From an uncultured Marmoricola sp. (GTDB taxonomy: Bacteria > Actinomycetota > Actinomycetes > Propionibacteriales > Nocardioidaceae), in assembly GCF_943913695.1 (NCBI RefSeq), contig NZ_CALTZE010000121.1, forward strand, positions 1-11,180: a stretch of DNA of 11,180 bases. The letters are read 5' to 3'. This document shows positions 1 to 6,781 of the stretch, in pieces. The translations under genes were made by a program, and so were the position numbers. The notes beneath the pieces are model-generated. The model had not been told where the DNA came from, searched no databases, and saw nothing but the letters and a program-made list of their open reading frames with translations. Position 1 is the stretch's first letter. The number at the start of each line of letters is the position of its first letter.

Positions 1-896
1 GAGTCCGACGCCGGCGCCGGCGCGGGGTCGGCGGTGTCCTGGGGGTCGGCGGGCTGGTCGCTCTGCGCCTGGGCGGCAGCGGCCTCGCGCGCAGCGCGCT
101 CGCGGGCGGCCTGCTCGAGCGCCTCCTGGCGCCGGGTGGCCAGACCCACGGAGACCTGTTGGGCACGGGCGAGCTCGCCGATCAGGCGCTCGCGCTCCCC
201 GGCGATCTGGGCGCTGGCGCTCGCGGCGGCCTGGGCGGCCCCGGCGGCCGCGGCGGCGAGGTCCTCGGCCTGGGCGGCCAGGTCCTCCTGGCGCTGCTCG
301 GCCGCCTGCGCCGCGTCGCGGGCCTTCTCGGCGCGGGCCGAGGCCCGCTCGAAGTCCTGGAAGCGCGCGTCCATCGACTGACCCGCGCTCTCGACCACCG
401 CCTGGCGGCTGATCAGCCCGGCGGGGCCGTCGTCGCTGAGCAGCGCGGTGGCGGTGTTGAGCTCGGTGCCGTTCTGGTAGCTCTCGGTGACCAGCGAGAC
501 GATGCCGCTGCGCTGTCGCTCCACATCGGCCTCGGCGCGGCGCTGCTCGCCGGCCGCGCGGCGTACCTCCGTGCGGGCCTCGTCGAGGGCCCACATCGCG
601 CCGTTGTAGGCCTCCGCGGCCTGCGAGGCGGCCAGGTTGGCGGCGTCGAGGCGCGCGGCGGCGTCGGCGAGCGACTGCTCGATCGCGGCGACCTGGCCGC
701 GCGTGGTGGTGACGGTGCGCTCGGCGTCAGCGACGTCGTCGGCGCTCGGTACGGCGCCGTCGGCGTCACCGGCGTCATCGGCGAACGCCGGCGCCGACAC
801 CGGCAGGGCCAGCAGCAGCGCGCCGACGGCGCAGGCGAGGCGGACACGGCTGCGGTGCGGCCGGGAGGCGGAGGCAGGTCGAGCTGCGCGGCGCAC
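1..896 (-). CDS. Secreted coiled-coil protein, probable N-terminal part of an NlpC/P60 (C40) peptidoglycan hydrolase; partial, runs off the left edge
   Basis: The visible 298 codons start at GTG 896, preceded by a GAAAGG SD about 9 bases upstream. Residues 1-39 form a Sec signal peptide: an Arg-rich start, a hydrophobic core around residues 20-35 and a likely cut after Ala-Phe-Ala before Asp40-Asp41. The rest is Ala/Glu/Gln/Arg-rich heptad-like helix (about residues 48-105 and 160-270) interrupted by a segment with a YQNGTELN motif. It ends in a Pro/Asp/Ala-rich linker at the window edge. This layout (signal peptide, long coiled coil, low-complexity linker) is usual for actinobacterial RipA-like NlpC/P60 endopeptidases that cleave peptidoglycan stem peptides during division. 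The Cys-His catalytic domain would lie outside the window, so the enzyme call is inference. Alternatives are a secreted coiled-coil scaffold or an M23-type peptidase. The gene lies 178 bases downstream of the PAP2 gene and appears to have its own promoter. Confidence 0.72.
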   Translation of the reverse strand, partial: MRRAARPASASRPHRSRVRLACAVGALLLALPVSAPAFADDAGDADGAVPSADDVADAERTVTTTRGQVAAIEQSLADAAARLDAANLAASQAAEAYNGAMWALDEARTEVRRAAGEQRRAEADVERQRSGIVSLVTESYQNGTELNTATALLSDDGPAGLISRQAVVESAGQSMDARFQDFERASARAEKARDAAQAAEQRQEDLAAQAEDLAAAAAGAAQAAASASAQIAGERERLIGELARAQQVSVGLATRRQEALEQAARERAAREAAAAQAQSDQPADPQDTADPAPAPASD

Positions 897-917
897 GTCG
901 CGACACCTTTCGTGGGG

Positions 918-947
918 GGTCCGTGCCGCTTCCCCGCGGCACGGACC
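918..947 (-). promoter_or_regulatory. Perfect 12-bp stem-loop in the leader of the secreted hydrolase gene
   Basis: GGTCCGTGCCGC (minus strand, 947-936) pairs without mismatch with GCGGCACGGACC (929-918) around a 6-base GGGGAA loop. The 3' arm ends 21 bases before the GTG start, just ahead of the GAAAGG SD. It has no U-tract. If the -10 suggested at 959-954 is correct, the hairpin begins essentially at the first transcribed base. That would make it a 5'-terminal mRNA-stabilising or translation-modulating element. A terminator for the upstream operon is the alternative. Confidence 0.6.
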
Positions 948-953
948 TGCCCG

Positions 954-982
954 ACCCTAGGTCCCATTCGTCACACAAGGAA
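954..982 (-). promoter_or_regulatory. Candidate promoter of the secreted hydrolase gene
   Basis: On the minus strand TAGGGT (959-954) fits the actinobacterial -10 pattern TANNNT. A weak -35-like TTCCTT (982-977) sits 17 bases upstream. Transcription would start near 947. Further upstream, about 986-1013, is an AT-richer stretch containing GTTACACC and GTGTGAC-type words, unlike the GC-rich surroundings; MtrA-type regulators of cell-wall hydrolases recognise GTTACA/GTCACA-like repeats, but a match here is only suggestive. Confidence 0.35.
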
Positions 983-1074
983 CACCTTTCACATAAGAAC
1001 AACGGTGTAACTTGCGTGTCGCCTTGACACAACCGCCTCAGGCGCCCCACGACCAGGGCGTACGACGGTCCGGC

Positions 1075-2166
1075 TCAGCGCTCGGCGTGGCCGGCCCGGG
1101 AACGGATCGGCAGGCCGGGCTCCTCGTCGGCCGGCACCCGCGCCGTGGTGGTCGTCGGGTGGGTGTGCCGGCCGTGCTCGTCGAAGCGCTGCCCCGTGGC
1201 GAGACCGCCGAGGTAGAAGGCGGTGAAGGCGATCAGGGCGCCGTAGATGTCGTCGGCGACGTAGTGCCAGCCGAAGTAGGTCGTCGCCAGCACCGTGAGG
1301 CCCATGAAGGTCCAGCAGATGATCTTGATGATGCGGTGGCGCACGGTGTATTGCGCGATCAGCGCGACCAGCAGCGTCACGCCGACGTGGAGCGAGGCGA
1401 AGCCGGCGATCGACTGGACCCCGTCGGAGACGCCCGTGCGCACGTCGAACCGGCCCCAGTAGAGCGCCTCCAGCAGGCCGCTGACCTCGGTGGTCTCCAG
1501 GCCGGAGTAGAGGAAGGGGAAGGCGAAGTTGGGCCCCAGCGTCGGGATCATGTAGTAGCTGGCGGTGCCGAAGGTCCACACCAGGCACTGGCTGGTCACG
1601 AACCAGTAGCCGAAGCTCACGTTGCGCGACCAGACCACCCAGACCGTGACCGAGATCGGCACGATCGGCAGGAAGATCAGGTAGATCCACGACAGCACGT
1701 GGGCGGTGACCCCGGTGCCGAGGGTGTCGTGCAGCACCACCGCGGCGTCGTTGCCCAGGAAGAGCCACTGGTCGAGCTTGTGCAGCTCGTAGTCGCCCGC
1801 GATCCGCGCCTCCTCGCCGCGCAGCACCGGCAGGTAGTTCTTGAGGTTGCGATAGCTGACGTAGGTGACGTAGAAGCAGATCACCCCCAGCACCACCAGC
1901 TGGATCCGCTCGCGGGTCCAGTGCTCGCGGATCAGCAGCGTCGCCTCGCGCCGGAACTGGCCGATCTTGCCCCGCGAGCGCCACAGCGTGCGCGGCACGA
2001 TGTCGGCGACGAAGGCGCCGAGGATGAGCAGCGGCGCCCGCACCCACGCCGGGCCGAGGAACCCGTCGGGGTCGCGCAGCGGGATCCCGAGGTACTGGCT
2101 GAAGCCGATCGCCAAGGACGCCATGACGATCGTGTTGACGATCATCAGGGTGTAGGCGCGGCGCAC
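1075..2166 (-). CDS. PAP2-superfamily (Aur1/inositol-phosphorylceramide-synthase-like) integral membrane protein
   Basis: 363 aa from GTG 2166. About eight hydrophobic segments are visible (near residues 8-28, 43-60, 88-106, 157-179, 185-206, 258-272, 282-298 and 305-322). The PAP2 active-site signatures are present: S258-L-H260 (the SxH motif) and H301-Y-V-A-D305 (HxxxD), the His pair and Asp used in phosphoryl transfer. The divergent first motif, with PTLGPNF near 208-214, fits the PAP2_3/Aur1-like branch better than classical PAP2 phosphatases. Substrates in this family are usually lipid phosphates or headgroups, handled at the outer membrane face. The C-terminal 40 residues are polar and Thr/His/Arg-rich. 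The start lies 10 bases after the thiQ stop with no clear SD, so it is probably read as the last gene of the thi operon; Met8 is a possible alternative start. The true substrate cannot be read from the sequence. Confidence 0.82.
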   Translation of the reverse strand: MRRAYTLMIVNTIVMASLAIGFSQYLGIPLRDPDGFLGPAWVRAPLLILGAFVADIVPRTLWRSRGKIGQFRREATLLIREHWTRERIQLVVLGVICFYVTYVSYRNLKNYLPVLRGEEARIAGDYELHKLDQWLFLGNDAAVVLHDTLGTGVTAHVLSWIYLIFLPIVPISVTVWVVWSRNVSFGYWFVTSQCLVWTFGTASYYMIPTLGPNFAFPFLYSGLETTEVSGLLEALYWGRFDVRTGVSDGVQSIAGFASLHVGVTLLVALIAQYTVRHRIIKIICWTFMGLTVLATTYFGWHYVADDIYGALIAFTAFYLGGLATGQRFDEHGRHTHPTTTTARVPADEEPGLPIRSRAGHAER

Positions 2167-2176
2167 CCGGCAGATT

Positions 2177-3178
2177 CTAGGCGCCGGCCCCAGGCAGCGG
2201 TGCCAGCCGGTCGGGGTCCAGCGAGAGCCGCACCTGCTCGCCCACGCGTACGGCGTGCCCGGGCGAGGCCACGCCGGGCAGCGGCCCGACCCCCTCGACC
2301 TCGAGCTGGAGCCGCACGTGCTCGGGGTCGAGCCGTGCCTCCAGCACCCGGGCGGTCATCGGTCCCTCGGGATCCACGCGTACGGCGGAGCGGCGCAGCG
2401 CCACCGCCGACCACGTCGCCCCGGGAGCGGCCAGCCGGCGCAGCGCCGCGGCGCGCTCGCCGTCGAGGGTCTCGGCGTAGCCCAGGAAGCGGGCGGCCCA
2501 GGCGTCGACGGGGGTCCGCCACACCTCGGCGAGGCTGCCCTGCTGCACGACGCGGCCCTCCCGCATCACCGCCATCCGGTCGGCGACCGCGAAGGCCTCC
2601 TCCTGGTCGTGGGTGACCAGCAGCGCGGTCACCCCGGTCGCGCGCAGGATGTCGTGCAGGTCGGAGGCGAGCCGCTCCCGCAGCCCACGGTCGAGCGCCG
2701 AGAGCGGCTCGTCGAGCAGCAGCAGCCGCGGCTCCACGGCCAGCGCGCGGGCGAGCGCGACACGTTGCCGCTCGCCGCCCGAGAGCGTGCTGGGGAGGCG
2801 CTCGGCGTAGCCCTCGAGCCCGACGAGGGCGAGCAGCTCGGCGACCCGCTCCGTGCGCTCGCGTCGCGGCGTGTGCCGCAGGCGCAGCGGGTAGCCGACG
2901 TTGTCGCCCACCGTGAGGTGCTCGAAGAGCTGGCCGTCCTGGAAGAGCAGCGCGAAGCCGCGGCGGTGGGTCGGGACCCGCGCGAGGTCGCGACCGTCGA
3001 AGGCCACCCGGCCCGCGGCCGGGCGCTCCAGCCCGGCGACCACGCGCAGCAGCGAGGACTTGCCGCACCCCGACGGCCCGAGCACCGCCACGACCGCGCC
3101 GGTCGGCACCTCGAGCCAGACGTCGTCGACCGCGACCGTGTCGCCGTAGCGCACCGAGACCCCGCTGACCGAGAGCAT
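2177..3178 (-). CDS. thiQ: Thiamine ABC transporter ATP-binding protein
   Basis: 333 aa from ATG 3178. All ABC ATPase motifs are in order: Walker A GPSGCGKS at 34-41, Q-loop Gln80, signature LSGGE at 132-136, Walker B LLLLDE at 152-157, D-loop A161-L-D163, and H-loop His190 in VTHDQ. It would power thiamine import through ThiP. Two bases separate its start from the thiP stop, and thiB lies just upstream, so the thiamine role comes from the operon and its TPP riboswitch; alone the ATPase would be indistinguishable from other Fe/polyamine/sulfate-type importers. It is about 100 residues longer than the enterobacterial ThiQ I know. The extra C-terminal part (about 240-333) is beta-rich with a TOBE-like segment (roughly 270-328), as in CUT1/FbpC-type ATPases, and may have a regulatory role. 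Confidence 0.88.
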   Translation of the reverse strand: MLSVSGVSVRYGDTVAVDDVWLEVPTGAVVAVLGPSGCGKSSLLRVVAGLERPAAGRVAFDGRDLARVPTHRRGFALLFQDGQLFEHLTVGDNVGYPLRLRHTPRRERTERVAELLALVGLEGYAERLPSTLSGGERQRVALARALAVEPRLLLLDEPLSALDRGLRERLASDLHDILRATGVTALLVTHDQEEAFAVADRMAVMREGRVVQQGSLAEVWRTPVDAWAARFLGYAETLDGERAAALRRLAAPGATWSAVALRRSAVRVDPEGPMTARVLEARLDPEHVRLQLEVEGVGPLPGVASPGHAVRVGEQVRLSLDPDRLAPLPGAGA

Positions 3179-3180
3179 CC

Positions 3181-4818
3181 TCAGAACGCTCCTGTCGAGC
3201 CGACGCGGAGTCGCTGCACCGCCAGCATCACCAGCGTCGTGGCGCCGGCGAGGACCACGGAGGCGGCCATCGCCATCCCGAAGTTCTCCGCTCCCGGGCG
3301 GCCGATGAGGCGGTAGATCACGACCGGCAGCGTCGGGTCGTCGTCACGGGCGAGGAACGCCGTCGCCCCGAACTCGCCGAGGGAGACCGCGAAGGCGAAG
3401 CCCGCCGCGGCCAGCAGCGGGCGCCACACCACTGCGAGGTCGACGGTGCGCAGCACCCGCAGCGGACCGGCGCCGAGCGACGCGGCTGCCTGCCGCTGCC
3501 GGTCGTCGACCGAGTGCAGCACCGGCGCGAGGGTGCGCACCACCAGCGGCAGCGCGACCATCGCCTGGGCCACCGGCACCAGCAGTGCGGCGCTGCGCAG
3601 GTCGAGCGGCGGCCGGTCGAGGGTGATCAGGAAGCCGAAGCCGACGGTGACCGCCGAGACGCCCAGCGGCAGCATGAAGAGGCCGTCGACGACGCCGGCG
3701 CCGCGGCCACCGTCGGGCCGGGAGACCAGGAAGGCGACCAGCGTGCCGAGCAGCAGCGCGAACCCGGTCGCCTGGAGCGCGACCGTCAACGACGTGGTCA
3801 GCGCCTGCGTGACCGGGACGAGCAGCGCGTTGTCCTGCCCGGTCGTGCCCAGGGCGCGGTAGTTGCCCAGGCCCCAGGTCTCGCCGCGGCGCAGCGAGGC
3901 CGTCACCAGCGCCGCCAGCGGGGCCATCAGGAAGGCCACCACGAGTGCCGTCCAGGCCAGCAGCCACGCGTGCCGCGCGGCCGGGCGCGGCAGCGGACGC
4001 GGCGTACGCCGCACCGGCGCGAGGCCGCGCCGGGCGCGGGCGGAGAGCCCGAGCAGCCCGACCACGACCGCGAGCTGGAGCAGGGAGAGCGCCGCGGCAC
4101 CCGTGAGGTCGAGCTCCTGGGTGGTCAGCAGGTAGATCTCGGTCTCGACGTTGGCATATCGCAGCCCGCCCATCGTGAGCACGACGCCGAAGGCCGTGGC
4201 GCAGAAGAGGAAGACCACGCTCGCGGCCGAGACCACCGCCGGGCGGATCGCCGGCAGCGTCACCGTCCACCACACCTGCCACGGCGAGGCACCCAGCGCC
4301 GCGGCCGCCTCCTCGCGCCGCGGGTCGTGGGCCTCCCAGGAGGAGCCGACGGTGCGCACCACCACGCTGATGTTGAAGAAGACCAGCGCGAGCACGATCG
4401 CGGTCGCCGTGCCGTCGAGCCCCAGCCACCCGAGCGGCCCGGCGGGGGCGAGCAGCCGTCGGAACGCGACCCCCACCACGACTGTCGGCAGCACGAACGG
4501 CACCAGCACCAGCGCCCGCAGCAGGTCACGGCCGGGGAAGCGCAGCCGGTGCAGCGCCCACGCCACGGGCAGGCCCAGCACGACGCTCAGCGCCGTGCCC
4601 GCCGCGGCCGACCACAGCGTGAACCACAGCACCCGATGCACCCGCGCGCGGGTCAGCACCTCGGCCACGGCGCCGATCTCCCAGACCCCGTCGGGCCGCA
4701 TCCCGCGCAGCAGGATGCCCGTCACGGGGTAGACGAAGAAGAGCCCGAGCGCGAGCAGGGGCAGCGCGGTCAGCGCCGCCCGGAGGGCGATCGCTAGCGG
4801 GTCACGAGGTCGCGCCAC
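3181..4818 (-). CDS. thiP: Thiamine ABC transporter permease, fused double-domain type
   Basis: 545 aa from GTG 4818. It carries two tandem permease domains, each with about six membrane helices (roughly residues 15-260 and 285-535), joined by an Arg/Pro-rich linker near 262-283. Each half has an EAA loop that docks the ATPase: EEAAAALGASPWQ-type at 169-190 and AAASLGAGPLRV-type at 443-465. Length and duplicated layout match the ThiP family. The start overlaps the end of thiB by 25 bases and has no strong SD, so translation is probably coupled. The reading frame stays open far upstream, through thiB and the riboswitch, but that part is a shadow: it has no membrane segments and overlaps genuine genes. 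The stop is 2 bases from thiQ. Together with ThiB and ThiQ it should import thiamine or its phosphates. Confidence 0.88.
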   Translation of the reverse strand: MARPRDPLAIALRAALTALPLLALGLFFVYPVTGILLRGMRPDGVWEIGAVAEVLTRARVHRVLWFTLWSAAAGTALSVVLGLPVAWALHRLRFPGRDLLRALVLVPFVLPTVVVGVAFRRLLAPAGPLGWLGLDGTATAIVLALVFFNISVVVRTVGSSWEAHDPRREEAAAALGASPWQVWWTVTLPAIRPAVVSAASVVFLFCATAFGVVLTMGGLRYANVETEIYLLTTQELDLTGAAALSLLQLAVVVGLLGLSARARRGLAPVRRTPRPLPRPAARHAWLLAWTALVVAFLMAPLAALVTASLRRGETWGLGNYRALGTTGQDNALLVPVTQALTTSLTVALQATGFALLLGTLVAFLVSRPDGGRGAGVVDGLFMLPLGVSAVTVGFGFLITLDRPPLDLRSAALLVPVAQAMVALPLVVRTLAPVLHSVDDRQRQAAASLGAGPLRVLRTVDLAVVWRPLLAAAGFAFAVSLGEFGATAFLARDDDPTLPVVIYRLIGRPGAENFGMAMAASVVLAGATTLVMLAVQRLRVGSTGAF

Positions 4819-5834
4819 TCGCGCACCCAGTCCTCGCGCTCCGCCGCGACCTGCTCCGGGTCGACGGCGTAGGGCTCCTCGGCGGTCGGCGCGAAGTCCG
4901 CCCACGCGGGCGGCAGCTCGACGTCGGTCACCGGGTAGACGTACATCGAGTCGGGCAGCGCCTGCTGGAACTCCCGCTCGAGCATGAAGTCGATGAACTG
5001 CTGCATGCCCTCGGGGTTGTCGGCGCCCTCGAGCACGCCGGCGTATTCCACCTGCCGGTAGCAGGTGTCGAGCAGCGCCGCGGTCGTCGGCTCGCCACCC
5101 CCCTCGGGCACGGTGAACGGCGGCGAGGAGGAGTAGGAGAGCACCAGCGGCCGGTCGCCGGAGCCGCCGCCGGCCGTGAAGTCGACCTCGTAGGCGTCGG
5201 ACCAGCCCGAGGTCACCTTGACGCCGTTGTCGACCAGGCCCTGCCAGTAGGCCGGCCAGTCGTCGCCCTCCGCGGCGATCGTGGTCAGCAGGAAGGCCAG
5301 CCCCGGCGAGGAGGTGGCGGCCCCGGGGACCACGAGCAGGTCGGCGTAGGCCGGGTCGAGCAGGTCCTCCAGCGTGCGCGGCGGCTCCTGCCCGCGCTCC
5401 TCGAACCACGTGCGGTCGTAGTTGACGCACACGTCGCTGTAGTCGACCGGGGTCAGCTCGCTCTCGCCGCCGGGCAGGCGGTACTGCTCGGCCTCCGGCG
5501 GCACGGGGGCGTCGTACGCCGCCAGCACGCCCTCGTCGACCGCGCGCGAGCCGAAGCTGTTGTCGATGCCGTAGACGCCGTCGGCCAGCGGGTTGTCCTT
5601 GGTGAGCACGAGCTTGTTGGTCAGCTCGCCGGCGTCGCCCTGCGGCTGGATCGTGACCTCGAGGCCGGACTCCTCCTCGAAGGCCGCCAGCACCTCCTCG
5701 TCCATCGCCCAGCTGTCGTGGGTGGCGACGACGACCGCGTCGGGATCGGACTCGCTCTCCTGGCCCCCTCCGCAGCCGGCGAGGGCGAGCGTGGCGGACA
5801 GGACGGCGCTGAGCAGCAGGATGGGGTGACGCAC
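4794..5834 (-). CDS. thiB: Thiamine-binding lipoprotein, ABC transporter substrate-binding component
   Basis: 346 aa from GTG 5834, with an AAGGAG SD 9 bases upstream. It has a lipoprotein signal peptide with lipobox L18-A-G-C21, then an acidic Ser/Asp/Glu linker. The mature part resembles the ThiB/TbpA periplasmic-binding-protein family: an early THDSW segment (39-42 region), NKLVLTKDNPLADGVYGID at about 92-110, and ATSSPGLAFLLTTIA in the middle. The lipid-anchored protein would bind thiamine and/or its phosphates outside the cell and deliver them to ThiP/ThiQ. It is first in the operon, directly behind a TPP riboswitch, which supports the substrate strongly. The end overlaps thiP by 25 bases. 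Confidence 0.9.
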   Translation of the reverse strand: MRHPILLLSAVLSATLALAGCGGGQESESDPDAVVVATHDSWAMDEEVLAAFEEESGLEVTIQPQGDAGELTNKLVLTKDNPLADGVYGIDNSFGSRAVDEGVLAAYDAPVPPEAEQYRLPGGESELTPVDYSDVCVNYDRTWFEERGQEPPRTLEDLLDPAYADLLVVPGAATSSPGLAFLLTTIAAEGDDWPAYWQGLVDNGVKVTSGWSDAYEVDFTAGGGSGDRPLVLSYSSSPPFTVPEGGGEPTTAALLDTCYRQVEYAGVLEGADNPEGMQQFIDFMLEREFQQALPDSMYVYPVTDVELPPAWADFAPTAEEPYAVDPEQVAAEREDWVREWRDLVTR

Positions 5835-5849
5835 GAGGCGGGTCTCCTT

Positions 5850-5936
5850 CGACTTCCTTCGCCGGTGCTAACCGGGGCAGGTTCGAGGGTCTGCGGCGCA
5901 CCGCACTCTCAGCGCCTGCGTGGCGCTCCCCTGTCG
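5850..5936 (-). promoter_or_regulatory. TPP riboswitch (THI element) upstream of thiBPQ
   Basis: Minus-strand sequence has the conserved THI-box parts in order: GGGGAGC, a GCGCC/GGCGC hairpin, GCTGAGA (tctcagc on the plus strand around 5908-5914), GACCC then GAACCTG, a CCGGTTAGCACCGG hairpin, and GCGAAGGAA. The closing helix P1 can form from CGAC (5936-5933) with GTCG (5853-5850). The thiB SD (AAGGAG, about 5848-5843) begins directly after the 3' strand of P1, and no U-tract terminator separates it from the start. Ligand binding therefore more likely blocks translation than transcription. Thiamine pyrophosphate binding is expected to switch off the uptake operon. Confidence 0.95.
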
Positions 5937-5946
5937 GACAGGCCCC

Positions 5947-5952
5947 ACCGTA
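5947..5952 (-). promoter_or_regulatory. Candidate -10 element of the thiBPQ operon
   Basis: TACGGT on the minus strand fits TANNNT and lies about 10 bases before the 5' end of the aptamer, so transcription would begin close to the first riboswitch helix. No good -35 hexamer is visible in the GC-rich stretch upstream. Confidence 0.4.
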
Positions 5953-5970
5953 GTCCCCGCCGCCGACGAC

Positions 5971-5995
5971 GCGCCGCTCGGCCCCCGGCCGGCGC
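5971..5995 (-). terminator. Possible terminator hairpin after the histidine kinase gene
   Basis: GCGCCG (minus 5995-5990) and CGGCGC (5976-5971) can pair around a 13-base loop that itself contains GGCC words. It begins 3 bases after the kinase stop codon and precedes the thi promoter. There is no U-tract, and the surrounding GC content makes chance pairing likely. Confidence 0.3.
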
Positions 5996-5998
5996 CCG

Positions 5999-6781
5999 TC
6001 AGGCGGGGTCGGCGTAGACCTCGTCGAGCGAGAGCGGCAGCTCGATGAGGAAGGTCGAGCCGCGACCCTGGCGCGAGCGGACGCTGACCTGGCCGCCGTG
6101 GCTCTCGATGATCTGCCGGGTGATGTGGAGCCCGAGGCCCTGGCCGGGGAGACCCTCGGCGTCGGGCTCGCGGTGGAAGACCTCGAAGACGCGCTCCTGG
6201 CCCTCCTCGCTGATGCCGGGGCCCTCGTCGTGCACGGCGACCTTGGCGTGGTCGACACCGCGGTCGACCGCGATCGAGACGGTGGAGTCCGCGGGGCTGA
6301 ACTTGATCGCGTTGCCGAGCAGGTTGCTCAGCGCGCGCTCGAGCTTCAGGCCGTCGGCGTCGACCCAGCAGCCGCGTGCGTCGGACTGCTCGACGAGGAG
6401 CAGCAGCGTGATGCCCTTGGCGTCGGCGAGCAGGCGGGTGCGCTCGACCAGCGAGCTCACCAGGTCGAAGACCTCCAGGCGCTGCAGCGAGAGCTGGGAC
6501 GCGTCGTCGAGGGCGAAGCCGCGGTTGAGCTCGGCGAGCAGCCCGCGCAGGCTCTCGGCGCTGCGGTGGAGCTGCTCGAGGCGGCCGCGCACGAAGGGAT
6601 CGAGCCCTGGGTGCTCGAGCAGCGTCTCGCTGAGGCCGAGCACCACCTGCGCGGGCGCGGCGAGGTCGTGCAGCGTCATCGCGCTGTGGCGGCGCTGCGC
6701 CGCCAGCTCGCTGTTGATGCGGCCCATCTCGCGCAGCAGGAGCTCGTGTCCGGGCTCGCCGAGGGGCAGCTCAGACGGCAC
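5999..6781 (-). CDS. Soluble histidine kinase without a sensor domain, partner of the upstream cobalamin-binding protein
   Basis: 260 aa from GTG 6781, chosen because a GAGGAG SD lies 7 bases upstream; a longer open frame to 6826 adds only low-complexity residues. It overlaps the cobalamin-protein gene by 11 bases. A short helical start (about 10-32) leads into an H-box with the likely phospho-acceptor His38 in TLHDLAAP, then a two-helix dimerisation region to about residue 90. The HATPase_c domain follows, with N-box NAIKF at 157-161, G1 box DEGPGI at 185-190, F-box VFEVFH near 198-203 and G2 box GQGLGLHI at 213-220. It has no membrane segment, PAS, GAF or HAMP domain, so its input must come from a partner. 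The overlapping B12-domain gene is the obvious one (inference). No response regulator is encoded nearby, so the phosphate acceptor is unknown. Confidence 0.87.
   Translation of the reverse strand: MPSELPLGEPGHELLLREMGRINSELAAQRRHSAMTLHDLAAPAQVVLGLSETLLEHPGLDPFVRGRLEQLHRSAESLRGLLAELNRGFALDDASQLSLQRLEVFDLVSSLVERTRLLADAKGITLLLLVEQSDARGCWVDADGLKLERALSNLLGNAIKFSPADSTVSIAVDRGVDHAKVAVHDEGPGISEEGQERVFEVFHREPDAEGLPGQGLGLHITRQIIESHGGQVSVRSRQGRGSTFLIELPLSLDEVYADPA

Noticed and set aside
159..1010. 283-codon plus-strand open frame over the left edge
   Set aside because: It is antisense to the signal-peptide/coiled-coil gene, whose features (signal peptide, heptads, SD) are coherent on the minus strand.
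897..1074. ydaO-type c-di-AMP riboswitch, common before actinobacterial cell-wall hydrolases
   Set aside because: The leader seems too short and shows none of the conserved ydaO blocks; only a simple hairpin is seen.
1012..2616. 534-codon plus-strand open frame
   Set aside because: It is antisense to the PAP2 and thiQ genes and has shadow-frame composition with no recognisable domain.
4819..6258. Upstream extension of the thiP frame to 1025 codons
   Set aside because: It crosses thiB, the riboswitch and the kinase end. It has no membrane helices or family similarity; thiP starts at 4818.
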